From assembly GCA_900618425.1 (NCBI GenBank), contig UZAN01040103.1, positions 1,739-65,738 on the forward strand: a stretch of DNA of 64,000 bases, in the 5' to 3' direction. This stretch comes from Echinostoma caproni (Eukaryota; Platyhelminthes; Trematoda; Plagiorchiida; Echinostomatidae). Every line of letters begins with the position of its first letter. The stretch's first letter is position 1. The notes beneath the pieces were generated by a model, which ran no database searches, was not told the DNA's origin, and was given only the letters and a program-made list of their open reading frames with translations. The translations under genes and the position numbers were made by a program. This document shows positions 1 to 12,775 of this stretch, piece by piece.

Positions 1-229
1 ATCGATGCAGGAGAATTATGTCAATGTGTAACTGAACATGGTGTGTGCACATAAAGTAAGAATTATAAGAGAAATCCTTATGTGTGTTTATCCGGTGATG
101 GGCAGTAGTCCCTTGGACAGGAACTTGAACAGGAACTCATGAAATTCACTCAGACGTTGCTTATCTATAGTTCATAAGAAAACATGTGGTTAATTGTTTT
201 AATCAACTACCAACTGGTTTCTCTTTCAG

Positions 230-244
230 AGGATGCATTCGAAA
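230..244 (+). CDS. Microexon U1-A15 (DAFE)
   Basis: Sequence aggatgcattcgaaa: split codon, D-A-F-E, then first base of the next split codon. Strong acceptor (ggtttctctttcag), donor gtacgt. First exon in the window. Close in peptide to 21056 (DAFN) and 62566 (TAFE). Confidence 0.85.
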
Positions 245-2454
245 GTACGTTGATCGATAAAAACTAAACAGTACTTCGAGTAAACATTTTGCATGATGGC
301 AATTCGGAAGTGGGCCGAATCTAAAGCTAATGAATTAGATGCATTTTTGGTCCGACCACCAGTGCTAAGAATACTATCCAATGAATAGTGCCTTCCATTT
401 TTTTCTACAGTGACTTCCAAAAGAGTATTGTATGCGTGTACATCTCGCTTGATTTTGCCGGTACGAGACTACTCGGGTCCCTCGTTTGACCTCACGTGAC
501 CTGAGTCATATTTGTTCCTGCAGTTTGAACCGTTCGAATCCTTCCCATGAGTCCCTAACGCCTGTGCTCCAGATGTATTGAACCCAAGTTGATAGCGAAT
601 ACAAACTGGATCAAAAAGGATAGTTACCATTGATCACTCAGTAGTAATTGATTTGAATTCAATTCTGTTCGCGTTTATCGAAACTAGTGGGTAGTGTTTG
701 TCCAGCAGCTAAAATTACTGGCATTGTAAACAGCTGCTATTGGCCACGGGAATTCAGTTTCGGGTATTGTATACTCCTTTCACATAATCACGAAAACCTC
801 AGCTCCAAACAGTTTGGTTGCTGATATAATAGGTTTATAACACACTAATTTCATATGTATCTCTCAGATACAACATAGATTGCTCCACATTAACTTCCAT
901 GGAAGAAAGTGTGGACTTTAGTGATCATTCGTTGAGCTCACTATCCCGCATTACCATATCATCTATAAAACTTTACGAACTTAATATTATTCTATGTAAG
1001 TCGTTACTGTACACCTAAAATATTGCCTCAGTGAAATAGTAAAATTAGCTGTGTAATGTGAACAACGACCTTGCTATCTAGAGGCTGAAACGGAACGCAC
1101 TTAATGAATCTAAAAATCGTTCTCTCACTTGTATTACAGAACACATTGAAGGCAAGTTACTGGATGTCCCCTTGACCAAACATTTGTCCAACCTATTCTA
1201 TACATTTTTTTCATTTTGCATAGCCTAAGTCATGGGTCGTTCATAACTACCGGCTGACAAGGAAGGAGAAAAGGAGCGGGCATTTTATGCTTGCAGGACT
1301 AGCTTTTAAACAATTATGAGTTGATAACACAATACAACGTATTATTGGGCATAGTGGAGTTTAATGTATTGGCTAGATATAGAGGCAGAACTAATTAATA
1401 AACCATTCATGGCATTCTTCCCATGGAACTGAGCTCACCGTTCATAAAATTTCATACTCATACACAATGCTCCGTGCATTCACTCGAAACACCCACATAG
1501 GAGGTAGTGGACTCCGGTTCTCTAACTTGGTACAGTTCACCGCTCGTGCATATTTACCTCTGGTCTTCGACATCCGGACCGTTGGCGTACCAACTGACTA
1601 GCATTGTGACTAACCAGAATTCAGCTTTTGGGACAATGGAACTGACTGGCTACTGTTGAAGATGACATCTGAACACATTTAGATTACCGAATCTGCTCAC
1701 TTGGCTTACACAGTGGTGACGTGCTTGATCCATGGTTGATCCACAACGGATACGGAGAACAATGGAGAATACACGAGGCGGGCGATTTGCAAAACTGATA
1801 AGCTCTAATAGATACAAGAAGAGAGTTTGGTGCTTTCTGTGTGACCGTTTTGGTGAATAAACTGAAGATTAAGTCTAAAAGACGGTTGGTTTATGTGGTT
1901 CCAGCAGTTAGAATCCAATCAATCAGAATTGATGATCATCTATGAAGATGCAGTAGTGTGGCAAACTGGCCTTTATTTACAATACTGGAGAGTTCATTTC
2001 ACAATAAAATGATGATCCCAATGATATTAAACCCACTGAAACTAGACCAAAATTTCAGGTCGGTTTTAAAAACAAATTATCTCCCTTTGGTTAGCCTAGG
2101 AGTTGTTATCTCGTAATTGAACAGATTGCAAAACTGAAGGAAGTGAGTGTGCCTAAAGCACCTAATAGCTATTTTGGTCCATATTTTGGTCCGTATTCAG
2201 ACTACCATCATTTTAAATGAGTAGGTACAGATTGGGATGGTAATTTATTCAAGTGCTCACTCAAAAGCACCGACTGATATCTCATGCTACGTTAAGTTGT
2301 TTTAGTAATGCCGGTTGCTAAGCGAAGAATCATGAACAATGTTATTCAAAGGAGATATATGTGCTTGATAAAGTGCTAACGATATATCTTGATGTTTATC
2401 TTTGAGAGGTTCTATTCCTCCTACAAATAAATATTCAACTTTCAATTATTGCAG
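245..2454 (+). other. Introns of U1 (around the exon at 1140)
   Basis: Apart from the 12-nt exon at 1140, nothing coding is recognised. An 18-nt in-phase candidate at 2125-2142 is discussed under rejected items. Confidence 0.6.
1140..1151 (+). CDS. Microexon U1-A12 (HIE), GC donor
   Basis: Sequence aacacattgaag: split K, then H-I-E. Acceptor tctctcacttgtattacag; donor is GC (AG|GCAAGT), the usual context of a functional GC-AG intron. I missed it at first, then found it because the alternation required a 12-nt exon between 244 and 2455. Confidence 0.75.
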
Positions 2455-2469
2455 CATTGGAAAAGAACA
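2455..2469 (+). CDS. Microexon U1-B15 (LEKN)
   Basis: Sequence cattggaaaagaaca: split A, then L-E-K-N. Acceptor ttcaattattgcag, donor gtgagt. A typical L-E-x-x B15 exon. Confidence 0.85.
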
Positions 2470-3951
2470 GTGAGTGAAATTACTAATTCTGGATCTGTTT
2501 TCCCTTTGTGATGCCAAATGAGCACTGGAATGCACTTGATGTTTCTGGAAAGCCCATTGGCTAGTGGATTCGAAATTGCATTGTCCCCAGTTGATCTACT
2601 CAGGCACTTCGTTGTGTCCTACTGCAACCACCTGTTTTTCTTCCCTCCGGAATTAAGTTGATATGTGTGAAGCAGTCTATGGAGTCCATAGTCCGTTGAC
2701 TGAAGTGTCCTAACATATGGTCCTTTGTGGCAAAGCAATTGTATGGCATGTACTGGGACTGGAACTATGAACCCGACAACATTGATGAACTTGGTTGTTT
2801 TCCGTTTCACATGCGGAAAACGAACCACGCATAGCAGCCTGCCAGGGATTCAATCTGACATCAATCTAGAGATATGCAGCATAAAAAGGGGGATTAAATG
2901 GAAGTGAGATATGCATGCAAAGTAATCCAATTCAGCCGACCAGAATGTTGTATATGATTGAAACAAACGGAATATTGTAAATGAAGTTTTAAAGATAGTT
3001 AACCCGGTTACACTTAGTGGACCCCAGTGATAGTCAAACTGAACGATGCAAAGTTATTTTACTGCATTGGTTTCCAAACATGCTTCTTGTTTAGTTTTTT
3101 TCACAAATTATATTTTTCATATTTAAATACTCCCTTTGACCAAAGTTTCACTACCTGTGCACACGCTCATCTTCTGAGGGCATCACATCAGCCCTATTTG
3201 GATATAAAATCACAAATGACACGAAAATCTTCCAGGATGACAGTACTCTTCCAAGTTTTAAATAAAACCTAATGTAATGTGCAAAACGCTAGTGCAAGAA
3301 AAAGGGTTGAGCGCTATTTTGTGACTCGAGGCGTTCGATCACAGATAAGCTTTATTTTCTCATTCATATCACGTGGAATTGTAGGTTAGAAGTATAAAGC
3401 AGCCTTTGCCTTTCTGTGGAGCTTTTATGGGGCCACTGATTGATGTTCGTATATTTGACAATACAATCAGATTATTTTCGAATAACACGAGGTCTTTTGA
3501 AAAACGCTTTGATTCCCCACCGCATACTGGCTCTTTCGAATTGAATTGAACCCCAGCAGAGGTTCCCGTTTTGAAGTTATGTTTTTAATTACATTTTCTC
3601 ATTGTTATGGGTTATGAAGTAAACATTCGGCAGTTGAGAGTTTTATGTGACCACCGGTTCTATGAACCACGGTGGGGGTACGAATCACCTCTTTCTTGTG
3701 ACATGTTTTACCGTATTGATCAAATCAAACAAAGCAACTATGAGCGTGTACCCAATGAAAGTTAAATTTGCTTTCAGTGTCAATTAAAAGGTTTGGATGC
3801 GCAACAAAATTTAAGCGGTCTCTGGTCATGACTTCCTAGGTTTTTCAAGTTACCCATAAAGTGATGATTGCAAATACAACCGCCCATATGTCTTCCTTGA
3901 CAAGAAACGAAAATAATGAGTTTTGCTTTTGATATAAATGAACATTTTTAG

Positions 3952-3963
3952 AAAACGATCATC
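3952..3963 (+). CDS. Microexon U1-B12 (NDH)
   Basis: Sequence aaaacgatcatc: split K, then N-D-H. Acceptor aacatttttag, donor gtaagt. First of three exons within 262 bp. Confidence 0.83.
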
Positions 3964-4088
3964 GTAAGTGTAAAAACTGTATCATTTTCCAAGTCGTTTT
4001 TGGTACAAATCCTTTCTAGCCTCAAACCCTTTACATCTCATCATCATCATCGCCATCATATCGATTACCTCTTGATTTTCCATTTCAG

Positions 4089-4103
4089 TCGCCGAATTCG
4101 AGA
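4089..4103 (+). CDS. Microexon U2-A15 (AEFE)
   Basis: Sequence tcgccgaattcgaga: split L, then A-E-F-E. Acceptor gattttccatttcag, donor gtaagt. The upstream intron is only 125 nt. Confidence 0.88.
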
Positions 4104-4201
4104 GTAAGTTTTGAAGCTGCTCAACGTTCATTAGAGCACAACTCAAAACCATTTGCATGGCACTGACAAAACGTTTCATCACAAACTTCCATTCACTTCA
4201 G

Positions 4202-4213
4202 AATACGAAAACG
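4202..4213 (+). CDS. Microexon U2-A12 (YEN)
   Basis: Sequence aatacgaaaacg: split K, then Y-E-N. Acceptor cttccattcacttcag, donor gtgggt (weaker). The upstream intron is 98 nt, the shortest in the window. Differs from the exon at 29787 by one silent base. Confidence 0.82.
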
Positions 4214-6103
4214 GTGGGTTGAATCGAGTTCATTGAGTTTGGTTGATTAGGTTTTCCGTTACTTTATTAGGTTTTCTTTCCAACCCATATCACAATCAAT
4301 AAATTTGGAAAAATAATTATCAATACCGAAAAATAAATTTGGAAGATTGTTGCATGAGTATAAATTAACTTATGTGAATACACTGTTAACATATTCTTTC
4401 CACCTTTATGCGCATGTTGTATGAGGTTCGTAAAGGCGCTGATTCAAACTGTTCCAGCGCTCTAGGACCTCCTTTTACAGTTGAATAATGAACATATTTT
4501 TCCTTAAAACTACGAGTTGCGCAAAACGACCATGTACACATGTTACAAAATCGTTCTGTTCATATAAGATAGATACTGTGACTTGGAATGAAACTTCAGG
4601 TTGACAAGTTGCAACGAATCTCGATTTCTTATGGAAGCAACATGCGCACGAACGCTGAGTGAATGTCCATTCTTAGCCATTCTTCTTGAGTGATTCTGTG
4701 GTAAATGACGGCACACGCAAGAAATTTAAAGCTTTCAAATCCTCCATTGTGGTGATTGATTTCAAAAGAGAACATAAGCGAGGTTTGGACAGATATAATT
4801 TATTCTCAACTGCAAACAACTGCAAGACAGAGGACAAAACCGACATAAAATGCTAAGGGAAAATGACGTGTACGACCCAGTTTTTACAAGAAAGAGCGTT
4901 TTGTGCAAATAATCCAAATTTATAAAGTAAATAAATCAAAATCAGGGGGGGGGGTAGTCGTTTCAAAATATTTGGCAGTAAAACATTGCTTTCTGAGAAA
5001 CTGCAAATAAAACCATTTGGTTAACCACTATGTCCAAAAATGACAAATATATGGCTCTTCTCGTACTTACCTGAAGAAACACCACAGTCAAAGAGTAATC
5101 AAGGAAGTGATGCAACACAAATTGGTGCAAGGAAGAACGGAGGTTTGGTTTCCAGAAATCAATCATCATCATTCGTTCATGGGCAAGGTGGCGATAGCAT
5201 GTGAAACCGCGAAAAAGAAGGCTGTTTCTTGCTCATTTTCATTAAGTTAAAGTGAAGATACTGCCGCACAAATATAGAATAGCCAAATGCATTCATCTAA
5301 TGGTTTTGGATAACGTATATTGATTTCAACTGATAATCCTTCACACTCCACCTTCACGCACAATCTTCATTTATTCTAGTCAACTATACATTCGGATGCA
5401 CGAGACTCAAGCTCTAATCTTATTAGAGCCCATCAGCTCATTCGTCGTCCATTCTTTGTTTTGAATTAGAGGGATACATTGCATGGAAAGTGTGTGCGTT
5501 ACTAATTTGTCAACCAGCTTATATTACGGTTGAACGAAATTGTCAGTGATCTTTTTTATTTCAACGTCGTATTCAGAGAAAATCGGTCACGAAGGAAGAA
5601 ACAGTTAACTATCGGTTAACTCCAATAGAAGACCCCTAATAAATCAGGTCCTCCATACAATTTACTTGCTGGTGGTCCTGACTCCGTTAAGATGAATTGA
5701 TAAATCGCATATTATTTTTTATTAGAAAACCGTTTGCTCCATTTGTGCTTCTGAAGCTGCCTGTTGCTGCCGGGCAAGATATTTAGTTTGAACCACGTGT
5801 CACGGATCCGATCACAGCACTATCAAGATAGATTGACAAGAACCGAGGTGACAGCATCTTGTAACGAAAGATTAGCGTTCTATCTTATCTATTTGTTTCA
5901 CGAAAGGTTGTTCAAAGAGGTTTATCTGTATTTCCGTTTCAGTAATACAAAAGTTCTCTCCCAAGAAAGAACAAATTCCCTCAAACCTCTCTTTTAACTG
6001 CTTTTTTTGGAGTAATGCAAACGACTATCAATCAATGAGGTATTATTCTATTAAGTAAACCATTTTTCGACGTCAATTATTATTCATCCATTTTAATTTT
6101 CAG
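4214..6103 (+). other. Intron, 1.9 kb
   Basis: Between A12 and B15 of U2. It holds a G10 run. A short open frame at 5764-5997 shows no recognisable similarity. Confidence 0.6.
4945..4954. repeat. G10 homopolymer
   Basis: Ten G in a row in the intron between 4213 and 6104. Nothing else is recognised nearby. Confidence 0.9.
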
Positions 6104-6118
6104 AACTGAAAGTGAAAC
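6104..6118 (+). CDS. Microexon U2-B15 (LKVK)
   Basis: Sequence aactgaaagtgaaac: split E, then L-K-V-K. Acceptor ccattttaattttcag, donor gtgagt. Unusual for B15 in being basic and having V at codon 3. The same exon type recurs at 41928 (LEVR). Confidence 0.87.
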
Positions 6119-6488
6119 GTGAGTACCACTTCATATCTGGAAATTAATTCCATGAGGAAGATGATCTCTTAACAGAACCTAGATGGTATGGCTTGTAACA
6201 TGCCTCAGGTTCACTGTTCACGTCCATGCGGGGAGTCATTCACATATCTCTTATTGTCGGAAAACTTATTTGTTGAATTAAGTTATGCATATGAAGATGA
6301 GCAGATCAAACTCAAGCTTACTGAGGTCTTTATCATTCTTCATAGTTCTCCACCTTGTTGCTACTTAATGGTAGGATCGTGAATTTGCATAAAAACTCTG
6401 CAATATTTACTACGAGCTCGTTTTTGATCCAGTGGTTAAAAGCCAAGAAAATTTTAAAAAAACTCTCTTTTATCCACTTTTGTTTCAG

Positions 6489-6500
6489 AAAAACAACAAG
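6489..6500 (+). CDS. Microexon U2-B12 (KQQ), GC donor
   Basis: Sequence aaaaacaacaag: split Q, then K-Q-Q. Strong acceptor (tatccacttttgtttcag); donor is GC (AG|GCAAGC). Supported by its length, phase and the expected B12 position. Confidence 0.7.
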
Positions 6501-7338
6501 GCAAGCTTTATAATATGCCCAACGATAATCATGATTCCCTTGCATATCTGCTTGATACAACTACAAAACCCTGAGGATTTTTCCAGGGTTAATCTTGACT
6601 ATTGATCACGGAACTGATACAGATATACAATATTTTCTCTTCCTTGTTGTATAGCTTCTCAGTCTGACTACCCGAAATCGCTACTTTGTAGTACGTTGCT
6701 CGACAAAGCTCCATTAACTGAGAATGCACGGAAATGAAGCATCTATTCCAGATTACATGATCCACGGACTCAAGGGAATCGAAAAATCACGAGCTATTGT
6801 CAATACAGGGCCCTGATTTCTTCCGGCCTGGTCTGAATGAGGCGGGAACTGAAAATGGGATTGTTGCAATTGTCGACATATGCGACTATTTCGACAATAT
6901 GACAAGTAAATCTGAATGTTCTGGAATCCCAGGCATCTAAATAATAATGAAATTAGGATGAACTCATGCACGGCAAATTTAATTCGCATCCAATTTAGTA
7001 GAGGTGATTGATAACTGACTGTCACTCGATAAAGGTCAATTAAAAAACTTTGTTTGGGTGTCCCATGTAGACACGCAGGTTGGGACAGTTCTATTTAGAC
7101 AATAGAACATTTTGGAAATAAGAAGAAATTATAGTCCCAAACGGGACAAAACAGCTGCCCAGTGCTGTTTGTTGGTTATCACAAACATTGCCATTGCATT
7201 TAAAAAGAAATTACTTGCATACAGCCTTTTCAAGCCTGATGATAGTACACATGAATACCAATTTGCGATGAAAGGAACTGCTTTATGTACCACGTATTCA
7301 TCAACTGGTATTTGTCTACAACGGTACTCTGTTTGCAG

Positions 7339-7350
7339 AAATCAGAGTTG
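7339..7350 (+). CDS. Microexon U2-C12 (IRV)
   Basis: Sequence aaatcagagttg: split E, then I-R-V. Acceptor actctgtttgcag, donor gtaagc. An additional 12-nt exon between B12 and the next A15; defines class C12. Confidence 0.82.
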
Positions 7351-7469
7351 GTAAGCTCAAAGCGTTGAACCGGCGATTTTTCGACACTAGCAGTATTATT
7401 ACATCATCTGAATTATGACTATTGCAACGTTTCTTCCCGGATTGCATCAAATCTGTTTTCGCATTTTAG

Positions 7470-7484
7470 CAAACCTCGTTAGTG
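7470..7484 (+). CDS. Microexon U3-A15 (NLVS)
   Basis: Sequence caaacctcgttagtg: split A, then N-L-V-S. Acceptor ctgttttcgcattttag, donor gtaagt. Diverged A15: no acidic residue, V in place of the aromatic. Confidence 0.82.
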
Positions 7485-7818
7485 GTAAGTTTCAACTTTC
7501 TGATGATCTGTCTAGGCCAGCAATTCAGATAGTGCTAGCATATATATATATTCTACTTACTGGTATCACTCAACTATCTATCTCAAAGAATGAACGCTAA
7601 AACATTAGACACTTGTGTAAGAAGAATTTCTTTAAACTTTGATCTTGTTTCCCTTGTATGATAAATGGAGTTATGACACGATGTTCTACAGGCTGCATAT
7701 GTAAACCTCCCCTAAAGATACCTTTGACGGTTATCGTTTGTTTATTTTTCAAATCGAAAATAGCTCCGTTTTTAGCTGTGAGCACTGTGTTCCTTCCGAC
7801 AATATTTGTTTCATTCAG

Positions 7819-7830
7819 AATGTACCACAA
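7819..7830 (+). CDS. Microexon U3-A12 (CTT)
   Basis: Sequence aatgtaccacaa: split E, then C-T-T. Acceptor tttgtttcattcag, donor gtaagt. One of only two cysteines among the 64 exons; the other is in the next exon. Confidence 0.82.
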
Positions 7831-7937
7831 GTAAGTACACTTGCAAACTGAATTTATCCAATCCGTGTTATCAACAAATTTATATGGTTTACTTTGTACC
7901 TGATCCTAATCATCGATACAACCTCATGTTTCTATAG

Positions 7938-7952
7938 ACTGTGACATCAAAA
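7938..7952 (+). CDS. Microexon U3-B15 (CDIK)
   Basis: Sequence actgtgacatcaaaa: split N, then C-D-I-K. Acceptor atgtttctatag, donor gtgagt. Atypical B15 with C in place of L. Upstream intron 107 nt. Confidence 0.8.
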
Positions 7953-9341
7953 GTGAGTGCCTTTCAAAAAGAACCAACCTGAAACCCAGAGATTGTGGAC
8001 TATATATGATGTTTTACACAACATGTACGTTAGTGAATAAATCACTGTTGGGGGTTGTCTAGACGTGATGCGATTTCAAGGCTTCGCATGTGATGCTGCC
8101 ACATTGTAACGTATGTTGAAGTCAATTTTGGGCTAGGTTTGTGAGATTTGTAAAGAAAATATTACTTGGAGTGTAACTATGAATATCATAAATCAATTTT
8201 AGACTTCAGCCACAAAAGCAGAAATCGTTCCGGAGAAACTATTTAAAACATTGTGCACAGAACGGCACTTCACGTGACATGAAGAACAAAAAAGCTCATG
8301 CTTGGCGTCAATCACTCAGCAGCTAAGAGACGTCGAACAAACAAGAAGCCAGGAGTGATTCAAGAGGGGAAATCACCTTGGATTCGGCATAATGATAATA
8401 CTGTGCCAGTCAAGCAGATGGAATGCAGCAACCTACAAAGGATACGTGCTTTGGGAGTCAAACAGAAGTGCGGTTACGGAATATACTCTAAAAAAACGAA
8501 CCAATCAAACCAATCATAGCTCCTGTTATGAAAACCATCGCACGCTTCCCATCAGATCAAAGAGCTTTCCATACCGTGGTAAAACCCCACCAAGTTCCAG
8601 TGAGGATACATGAAGTTCTTTTGTCTCATGGACCTCCAGGTACACAAATGGCCCACTTAAAAGTGGCACCAACTTTCAGGAGTAGAAGGCACTCTGAAGG
8701 ATCTTTACTGAACTATGAACATCCACGGTTTAGTGAATGGTACCTGTCAAAAGCGATAATTGCATATTTTCAAGTGCCCTAGGTTGAAAAACGACTTCTC
8801 AGTAGACCTAGGAAAACCCTTAATTGGATCCTTTTATTTCTCACAAAACGTCAACCAACATCATGGATGTAGTGCCATAAAACGATTACTTTGGAGCGTT
8901 TATCCCTTTTTAAACTGCAAGCCTTGGTTTGTCTAATGGCAGAGATACTCTGAAGATAGGCGTCCCATGATCCAAAATAGGCATAATCAGGAAAATAAAT
9001 TACGGACATTCTACTTTCATTCCAAGCACAACTCCATCAACGGACATGCGTGCTTATAAACCGTGATTATGAATTGAAGTCAACCCAATATCCTTCACTA
9101 GGCTGCGTTTTTCTGGTTTTACGTTGTCGAATTTTGGTCATTATAAGCACAGACCGAAGCGGTGTGAGAGATTTGGGCCGAATTCGTTCTAGTCGAGGGA
9201 CGTTCTTTTTTCTTTTACTAGAGCTGTATGTTTTCGGGAATAAAAGCAAATTTGCATTATGAGAAAAACAATTACTTGATTGCTAAATTTATTCATGAAC
9301 ATATCTATAAAATCTTTCGAATCCAATAAATTCCATTTCAG

Positions 9342-9353
9342 AGAAAGCAATGC
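9342..9353 (+). CDS. Microexon U3-B12 (KAM)
   Basis: Sequence agaaagcaatgc: split K, then K-A-M. Acceptor aaattccatttcag, donor gtgagt. Confidence 0.85.
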
Positions 9354-9547
9354 GTGAGTTTGGTGTGGTGGCGTAATTCTCTAACAAATAATTGTCTTTC
9401 AATGGTGGTTGAATTTGAGGTGGGTACCTTAAACAATCCGCAAACGTGATTTTTGGGTGAATTCAAAATTTAGTGTCTCCCTTAATGCTGTAATGCTGCT
9501 GCAATGTTTTATTGTGAATCGTTTCATCAAATCGCTTTCTCTTATAG

Positions 9548-9562
9548 TGGAGGAATACGACA
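9548..9562 (+). CDS. Microexon U4-A15 (EEYD)
   Basis: Sequence tggaggaatacgaca: split L, then E-E-Y-D. Acceptor tcgctttctcttatag, donor gtaagc. Close to 13903 (EEYE). Upstream intron 194 nt. Confidence 0.86.
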
Positions 9563-10548
9563 GTAAGCATTTTATTTAATACGTTTATTCTAGTTTGGTT
9601 CACTGTTTACCCATTAACTGTGGACAACGAAGGTGGGTTCCGCATCCATGCACGCATAAACTGTGATTGCAGTCCGTTATTAGGCGATTGAGCATAAAAG
9701 GATTCCTTTTGATAGTGAGTGGTTAGCGTTTTGTTCCACGGAAGTACTCTGAATGAAGTGTGATTACAAACGACTTCCTTCCAGTAGTTCCCCGTTATAT
9801 TACAACAACCCTCTTACTCGAAATGTACTCAAACAGAGAATAATGCGTTCAAGTAAGATTACGCAACTTATCAGCGCTCTCATTTTGCTTCATCGAAGCC
9901 TGTATGTAGCAGAGTGGATCTGATTCCAGTGATCACAATAAGGTCAACGGAGTTTTCTTCAACTTAAAAAAAACAATCATCACCGGGTATACAAAACCAT
10001 TGTGGCAACCAATTATTTTAGTAAGATTCGGTGTCATCTGGCTATCTCTCTCTACATGGTCAGTGCAAGGAAACGATGATTTTAGCTCTACAGACGACAC
10101 GAAGTGAACTTCCTCAGTTCACCAAACGACGTGTCTTTAAAATGTAATGTGTTGCAAATGATCACAGTTCCTTGTAACACAGTACAAGAAAACTAGTTTG
10201 GTACGTCAGTCTCGGAGCCTGAGGTACAATGTGATCTGCCAAACAAGAAAGATGACGCAAATATTATATCTAATCAAATAGTTATCAATTTCAAAATAAA
10301 GATTCGCAGCAGTCGTAAGGATTGCTGATTTTTGTGTAACACTGTACGATTGACAGTGTTCACGTCTAAAGCACAAACATATAGTGAAAGGACAAGAGTT
10401 ATTCTTGTACTACCTTATTCTGATTCTATCTTAGGAAAATATCAGTTCTTTATTATTCATCATTTTCACGAAATAATTTTTTCAATATACTTTGCCGGAC
10501 GAACGGCGGTACATTTTCCGATTACGATGTTATTCCCATCCATATCAG

Positions 10549-10560
10549 GTTTCGTTGAAA
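10549..10560 (+). CDS. Microexon U4-A12 (FVE)
   Basis: Sequence gtttcgttgaaa: split S, then F-V-E. Acceptor tattcccatccatatcag, donor gtgagt. Same peptide as the exon at 63635. Confidence 0.84.
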
Positions 10561-12433
10561 GTGAGTTCAACAGAACGCAGGCCATTTTGTCCCTTTTTCA
10601 CTTTGTGTCTACACCAAATCATTCTGGTATCCGTGCTTTGTGGTATATTAGATTCCAAAAGAAAATAGTTGCTGTAAGAGTAGTGAAAATCTGATACGAA
10701 TAGATAATGCTACTTAATATTCCGCGTCGCTTTGAGGTGAGGTACAATAATGTGCAAGCCTTTTCAATAGCAGCGAAAACAACACAGTGTTCCTCCTTAG
10801 TTCGTAGTGCAACGATCCACACACGTTAGCACAGATTACGCCGCAACAGAATGACGCGGACATCAACATATATGTTTTATTACAACTATATGGAGCACAT
10901 AAATGATTCAATGATCCAAAATCCTGACCATCTTTGATTCAGTAGACTCATTTTTTAATATCTTGTGGAACTACAGTTTCATTGAATTGATTGTGCTTTC
11001 TGAAGCGCCTCCTGAAAGGCTGAATGCAGAACCGTTTGATAAGAGATTTGGTTTTGATACTGTTTTTTCATCAAACTCACAGTTCTGCGCCAACGGTTGT
11101 TTCTTTTGCAAACACAGAACCGCTGTCAACGATGAATACTACCCAGAACCAGTACAGCTAAACTAAGTTTCAATCATCCAAGTGTGTTATATCCCGCTTA
11201 ATTAAGTAATTAAGCACGCAGTCAATTATGCCGTACGTTTAAGGTAGAGACTACGCATATAGCCTGGTGCAAAGGCAGAAGATGGAAACACGTAGGAAGC
11301 CAGAGATGCAGATCAACCCTGGATCGTGTATCACACAATATCCGTATGCCATCGTGAAGGCATTCTAACAGTCAGCGAATCAATCAGCGGATCAATCAGT
11401 CTCGGCCACACGCATGCAGAACAAACGGGTCAGTCCATTTTAGGCCATAACGACGTGTACCTGTGGTTCAATCCGAGTGGGCTCAGTGAATGAGCATCAA
11501 TGCTCCCAGTGATAAACAATAGTAGTCTGAAAGGTTTGGTTCCCTTTATTCAAGGGACATAAAATGACAGACTGGGGTACATTTCGTACTTACTTTCCTC
11601 AGTTTCTACAAGCAAAGGAAATCGAAGTGCCCGATCATAAAATTGTTTCAAAATAATATCATGTTTTCCGATCCAGAGACTGTGGAATTTCTTGAAGTTA
11701 TTACTGATTAAGAGACAAAGATCACCGATTTGAGCGCAAATCTAGTTATATGTTTATCGTGAATGATAAGGGCACGCACGGATGCAAACTAAAAGGATTC
11801 GAGCTGTTTGCAATATTTCCTGAAATTATCAGCGATAAATGACAATGGACGAACACGTCTGCCTCTCGCTTTGCCCTGGGCTTCTCGGGTCTTTCGTAAA
11901 CTAGGCTGCTTGTAACATTTTTTGTCCATTACAATATTCGTATGCTTGGGCTTATTCCTATAGGCGATCACAATTGTAGTCAAGGTCGACACGATTCTGC
12001 AAAATTCGGAGGTTGATGTGATGTGGGAAAACAGCAAACCGCTTGTACTGTTCTCGTATATGGGAGCAGTTATCTTGTTGAGTTTTGTAATCATTTGCCA
12101 GTTGATATAATTTACAACATGTTCAAATAAATGGGAATACTGATCTCCGTTTGATGCTACCGTATTGCTATGCGAATAAACACATTTTTTGACCGATTAA
12201 CAAATGTGTGGTGGGAATTGGCGGTAGTTTCACCAGGGATTTTTGCAAACAAGTGATTTTAAACTTTCAAGTATCTGCTTTACCCGGAACATAATGATCA
12301 ACCACTTCACGGGGAGGTGGGGGGCATTGTTTTCTCGTGGCGATAACCGATGAGTCATCTGAACCCATCTGACGACAGAATTACTGGTTTGGCTTTCAAA
12401 CTGACCCCGTCCATTTCGTCAAATACATTTCAG
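10561..12433 (+). other. Intron, 1.9 kb
   Basis: Between A12 and B15 of U4. It holds one short tandem repeat; no gene is recognised. Confidence 0.6.
11371..11400. repeat. Short tandem repeat (tcagcgaatcaa type)
   Basis: Two adjacent near-copies of a 12-13-base unit and a partial third, in the 1.9-kb intron between 10560 and 12434. Confidence 0.6.
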
Positions 12434-12448
12434 AGATGAAACAAGAAA
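12434..12448 (+). CDS. Microexon U4-B15 (MKQE)
   Basis: Sequence agatgaaacaagaaa: split K, then M-K-Q-E. Acceptor gtcaaatacatttcag, donor gtgagt. M takes the usual Leu place. Confidence 0.86.
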
Positions 12449-12775
12449 GTGAGTCACGTTTGACGAATCTCAACGCGCTGAGTATTGCTTAGGCAATACG
12501 CATATCTACAAGGCGTTGACGAACGATATTTCAACTGATTTTATATCTATTTCAAGCTTTATCTGATGATACTCTGAACAACGTTTTTTGTAGATATTCA
12601 CGTATCCAGTAGTTTGATATAGCAGACATAAAAAGACGCTGTTTTCATTAGGGTTCTACATAAAAGAACTATCTGTTTGTCTTTCAAGACAAAAGAAAAG
12701 TGAGAGTATGCCAATTTTTCAACCACATGAACTTTTCAACGTAATACAAAAAAATCTCATTTACTCTTTCTTCAG

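Noticed and set aside
2125..2142. 18-nt in-phase segment (C-K-T-E-G), donor gtgagt
   Set aside because: Acceptor region is poor and no exon is missing between 1151 and 2455.
9594..9632. 39-nt splice-bounded segment after the exon at 9548
   Set aside because: Would need a 31-nt intron and breaks the otherwise complete order of U4; donor gtgggt is weak.
10662..10673. 12-nt in-phase segment (N-S-C), AAG acceptor, donor gtaaga
   Set aside because: Weak acceptor without a pyrimidine tract; not needed by the repeat order.
10332..10694. 120-codon open frame, + strand
   Set aside because: It merely runs through the exon at 10549 and its surrounding intron; no family resemblance.
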